Assembly (NCBI GenBank): GCA_004292515.1
Contig: RDXB01000050.1
Location: 1 to 52,972, forward strand
DNA from: Oscillatoriales cyanobacterium
GTDB taxonomy: Bacteria > Cyanobacteriota > Cyanobacteriia > CACIAM-69d
Reading direction: 5' to 3'
Length of the DNA: 52,972 nt
The notes under the pieces are model-generated. The model was not told the DNA's origin. It saw only the letters and a list, made by a program, of their open reading frames with translations, and did not search any database. The position numbers were made by a program, and so were the translations under genes. Of this stretch, positions 50,848 to 52,972 are shown piece by piece. How positions within the stretch are numbered: position 1 is the first letter of the stretch; every line of letters starts with the position of its first letter.

Positions 50848-51738
50848 ATGGCAACCGTGAATCTCAATTTTGGCTCTCAAAATACTTGGTCATTGCCAAC
50901 CTTGCCCGAATCATCCTTGCACTTTTTGCGTTGGGGAAATCCTACCGATCGCCCCCTGCTATTTTTGCATGGACTCGGTGATTGTGCGGCAGTTTGGTCA
51001 GGAGTAGCCACCATCCTCTCGGCACGGGGCTATCAGGTTATTGCGCTCGATCTGCCAGGGCATGGGGATAGTGTCAAGGGCGATCGCGCCTACGATTGCG
51101 AGGCAATTATTGCTGATTTGGAACCCTGGCTCGATCAATTGGGCTGGAACCAAATCACAGCGATCGGTCATTCTTGGACTGGTAAGTTATTAGCTCGTTG
51201 GGCGCAACAATCGCCTGATCGCTTCCAGCAGTTGGTGATTGTCGATCCTTTTTTTATTGGCAAGATCCCAAGCTGGCTACAAATAACATTTCCGGTGCTC
51301 TATCGCACCTTGCCGTTTTTGCAGATGTGTGGCCCATTTGCCGATCGCGCTGCGGCTGAAACGAAAGCCAAAACCCTTAAGCAATATCGTGAATGGAATG
51401 CACTACAATCAGCCGTTTTTGCAGTGAATCTAGAGCAAAAAGCTGATGGAACTTGGGGTAGCAAGCTTGATTTGTGGGCGCGCGATCGCATTTTTGTAGA
51501 CGTGCTGCGCGTTGCGGGAATTACTCAACCCATTCAGATTCCGACCTTGTTGATGTTGCCCGATCGCGGACTGAACCGATTTGCTTGGCAAGTCCAAGAT
51601 TTCTATACTTTTTGCCAAGCTCTCACGGTTGAATCCATTCCCGGCAATCACTGGGCATTTTTGGCTCATGCTCCAGAATTTGCCCAGGTGCTCGATCGCC
51701 ACTTAAAATCAAGCATGGGCAGTGCCGTCATTCGGTAA
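50848..51738 (+). CDS. Alpha/beta hydrolase
   Basis: A 296-residue hydrolase. LLFLHGLGDCAAVW supplies the oxyanion loop. The nucleophile is Ser109 in GHSWTGK, and the catalytic His lies in PGNHWAFLAHAPEF near residue 271. An acidic residue in the strand before it (LLMLPDRGLNRF) is a good candidate for the third member. The fold class is sure; the substrate is not known. Confidence 0.88.
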   Translation: MATVNLNFGSQNTWSLPTLPESSLHFLRWGNPTDRPLLFLHGLGDCAAVWSGVATILSARGYQVIALDLPGHGDSVKGDRAYDCEAIIADLEPWLDQLGWNQITAIGHSWTGKLLARWAQQSPDRFQQLVIVDPFFIGKIPSWLQITFPVLYRTLPFLQMCGPFADRAAAETKAKTLKQYREWNALQSAVFAVNLEQKADGTWGSKLDLWARDRIFVDVLRVAGITQPIQIPTLLMLPDRGLNRFAWQVQDFYTFCQALTVESIPGNHWAFLAHAPEFAQVLDRHLKSSMGSAVIR

Positions 51739-51759
51739 TAATCAACAATAATCAACCCA

Positions 51760-51837
51760 TGAAAGCCTTGCGACATCAGCAATGTTTTGCCAAGCTTTAC
51801 CAAGTTTTGCCAAAAAGACTATCTCACAGACACTACC
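51760..51837. mobile_element. Truncated family E element
   Basis: The stretch GAAAGCCTTGCGACATCAGC...TTTTGCCAAAAAGACTATCTCACAGACACTACC parallels the second half of the family E copy at 12482-12572. The left end GGTAGTGCC is absent. A short direct repeat (CCAAG..TTTGCC twice) interrupts it. Confidence 0.5.
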
Positions 51838-51859
51838 GATTTTCTATCCGATCGCCCGA

Positions 51860-52972
51860 CTAATCCTGGGGTGACTTGGAGCCATAACGGGGTTTGGACT
51901 CCGCGACTTTCAGGGACGATCGCCCTGTTTCTGGGGTTGGTAGCAAGCTTAACTGACCCTTGGATCGGTCGCGTTTTGTCGGTTCCGATCGGCGGCGATC
52001 GCTCGTGCGTTCTTCCACCGTGTCAGCCGCCACCACTTCATACAAAATTGCGCGTTTTCCTGGCTCACTGCCCTTACGTAAAATCCGCCCCAACCGCTGA
52101 ATAAATTGTCGAGTCGAGCCAGTTCCCGCCAGGAAAATTGCAACTTTAGCATCGGGTACATCCACCCCTTCATCTAACACATTGGCAACCACAATGGTGT
52201 TGTAGTCCCCTTGCTTAAACTTTTGCAGAATCTCGTGGCGTTCTTTAACGGGTGTTTGATGGGTAATGGCTGGGACTAGGAACTCCTGAGAAATGCGATA
52301 AACCGTGGCATTGTCATTCGTAAAAATCAGCACCCGATCGGGATAATGTTGCGCCAATAAATCCTCAAGTAATCGCAACTTGCCATCGGTTCCCAGGGCG
52401 ATCGCCTTGGCTTCGTGGTGGGCCAGCAGCGCTTGGCGACCCTCGGGCGATCGCGCCGACACCTGAATGAACCGCTGCCAACCATCCAAGGAGCCAAAGG
52501 AGATTTTCTGCGATCGCAAAAACTGGTTGCGGGTTTGGATCAGCTCCTCATAGCGCGATCGTTCCCGATCGGCTAAATTAACGCGAATTTGTACCACCTC
52601 GTGGTCGGCCAAGGCTTGACCCGACAGCTCCTCCGGCGTTTTGCGGTAGACCTCGGGGCCAATCAGTTGATCAAGATCCACATGGCGGCCATCGGCTCGA
52701 TCGGGCGTGGCGGTCAGGCCCAAGCGGTAAGGCGCGATCGAACAATCGGCGATCGCCCGGTAGAAATTGCTGGGCAAATGGTGGCACTCATCAAAAATTA
52801 GCAGCCCGTAGCGATCGCCCAAATTTTCCGCATGGATCGCCGCGCTGTCGTAGGTGGCCACCAGCAGGGGCGAGCGATCGCGCGAACCGCCCCCCAACAG
52901 CCCCACAGTTACATCGGGAAAAGCCGCCGACCAATGGGCATACCACTGGTGCATCAAATCCAGCGTCGGCAC
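51860..52972 (-). CDS. XPB/Ssl2-like DEAD/DEAH helicase, 5' end beyond window
   Basis: The gene enters from the right edge, so the N-terminal domain and Walker A motif are outside the window. The 370 residues present begin with VPTLDLMHQW (end of motif Ia region). They contain motif II DECHH, motif III GLTATPDR, and a second RecA lobe with VLIFTNDNATVYRISQEF, ANVLDEGVDVPDA and motif VI QRLGRILR. This set fits bacterial XPB-type superfamily 2 helicases. The tail of about 50 residues is basic and low complexity. The role would be DNA repair or restriction-like DNA processing; this is inference. Confidence 0.85.
   Translation of the reverse strand: MPTLDLMHQWYAHWSAAFPDVTVGLLGGGSRDRSPLLVATYDSAAIHAENLGDRYGLLIFDECHHLPSNFYRAIADCSIAPYRLGLTATPDRADGRHVDLDQLIGPEVYRKTPEELSGQALADHEVVQIRVNLADRERSRYEELIQTRNQFLRSQKISFGSLDGWQRFIQVSARSPEGRQALLAHHEAKAIALGTDGKLRLLEDLLAQHYPDRVLIFTNDNATVYRISQEFLVPAITHQTPVKERHEILQKFKQGDYNTIVVANVLDEGVDVPDAKVAIFLAGTGSTRQFIQRLGRILRKGSEPGKRAILYEVVAADTVEERTSDRRRSEPTKRDRSKGQLSLLPTPETGRSSLKVAESKPRYGSKSPQD

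Overview
The window is chromosomal DNA of a cyanobacterium, probably a filamentous or Limnothrix/Leptolyngbya-type lineage; this placement is inference. The evidence is the very high density of the HIP1 octamer GCGATCGC, and the presence of cyanobacterial markers: the proton-extrusion protein PxcA, a DUF3288 small protein, lumen-type pentapeptide proteins, and a succinate-semialdehyde dehydrogenase followed directly by a 2-oxoglutarate decarboxylase. Most genes are housekeeping and lie singly or in short runs on both strands. No tRNA, rRNA or CRISPR array was recognised.

Layout. 1-4 kb: the 5' part of a membrane-anchored DUF697-type GTPase (running off the left edge) and a divergent UvrD/AddB-like ATPase. 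4.8-9.7 kb: pxcA, the ribosome-assembly GTPase ylqF, a lumenal pentapeptide protein and the D,D-carboxypeptidase dacB. 10.2-13.4 kb: a surface-glycan cluster (two GT2 glycosyltransferases and a WcaF-like acetyltransferase). 13.6-20.5 kb: TsaC/YrdC family, NADAR glycosidase, murI, a Nit-type amidase, dnaA, leuD and a DUF4214 protein. 21-27.2 kb: an orphan NMT1/THI5-type binding lipoprotein, a CHASE-like histidine kinase, an aldo/keto reductase and an SDR. 27.4-32.8 kb: trpS, proS, a pentapeptide protein and small secreted proteins. 33-36.3 kb: the most accessory-looking segment, with an MNT antitoxin, a hepT toxin gene broken by an exact 8-bp duplication, a Fic AMP-transferase and a second DUF697-like GTPase. 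37-43.5 kb: an LCP ligase, aat, a GNAT acetyltransferase, a polytopic membrane protein, a stand-alone SelD-type FAD oxidoreductase and a small conserved protein. 43.7-46.9 kb: the two-gene route from 2-oxoglutarate to succinate. 46.9-53 kb: a TPR/GT9 protein, an orphan alpha-E protein, DUF3288, an alpha/beta hydrolase and a truncated XPB-like helicase.

The most distinctive feature is the non-coding DNA. Nearly every long gap is filled by small non-autonomous repeats of several families. Family A is about 135 bp with AGAGGATGTCTGAAAAG-type ends. Family B is about 140-170 bp with GGGGCTGTCATC-type ends. Both share the central 20-bp palindrome CAAGGGGCTTAAGCCCCTTG. At 4.5-4.8 kb a B copy sits inside the palindrome of an A copy, flanked by a duplicated TA, as expected for IS630/Tc1-mariner-type transposition. 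B right halves also form 68-69 bp tandem arrays. Another family (GTAGGTTGGG...CCCAACCTAC) brackets the MNT/HepT module in inverted orientation. Further families C, D and E and several short tandem repeats occur. One B insertion supplies the stop codon of the TsaC-family gene.
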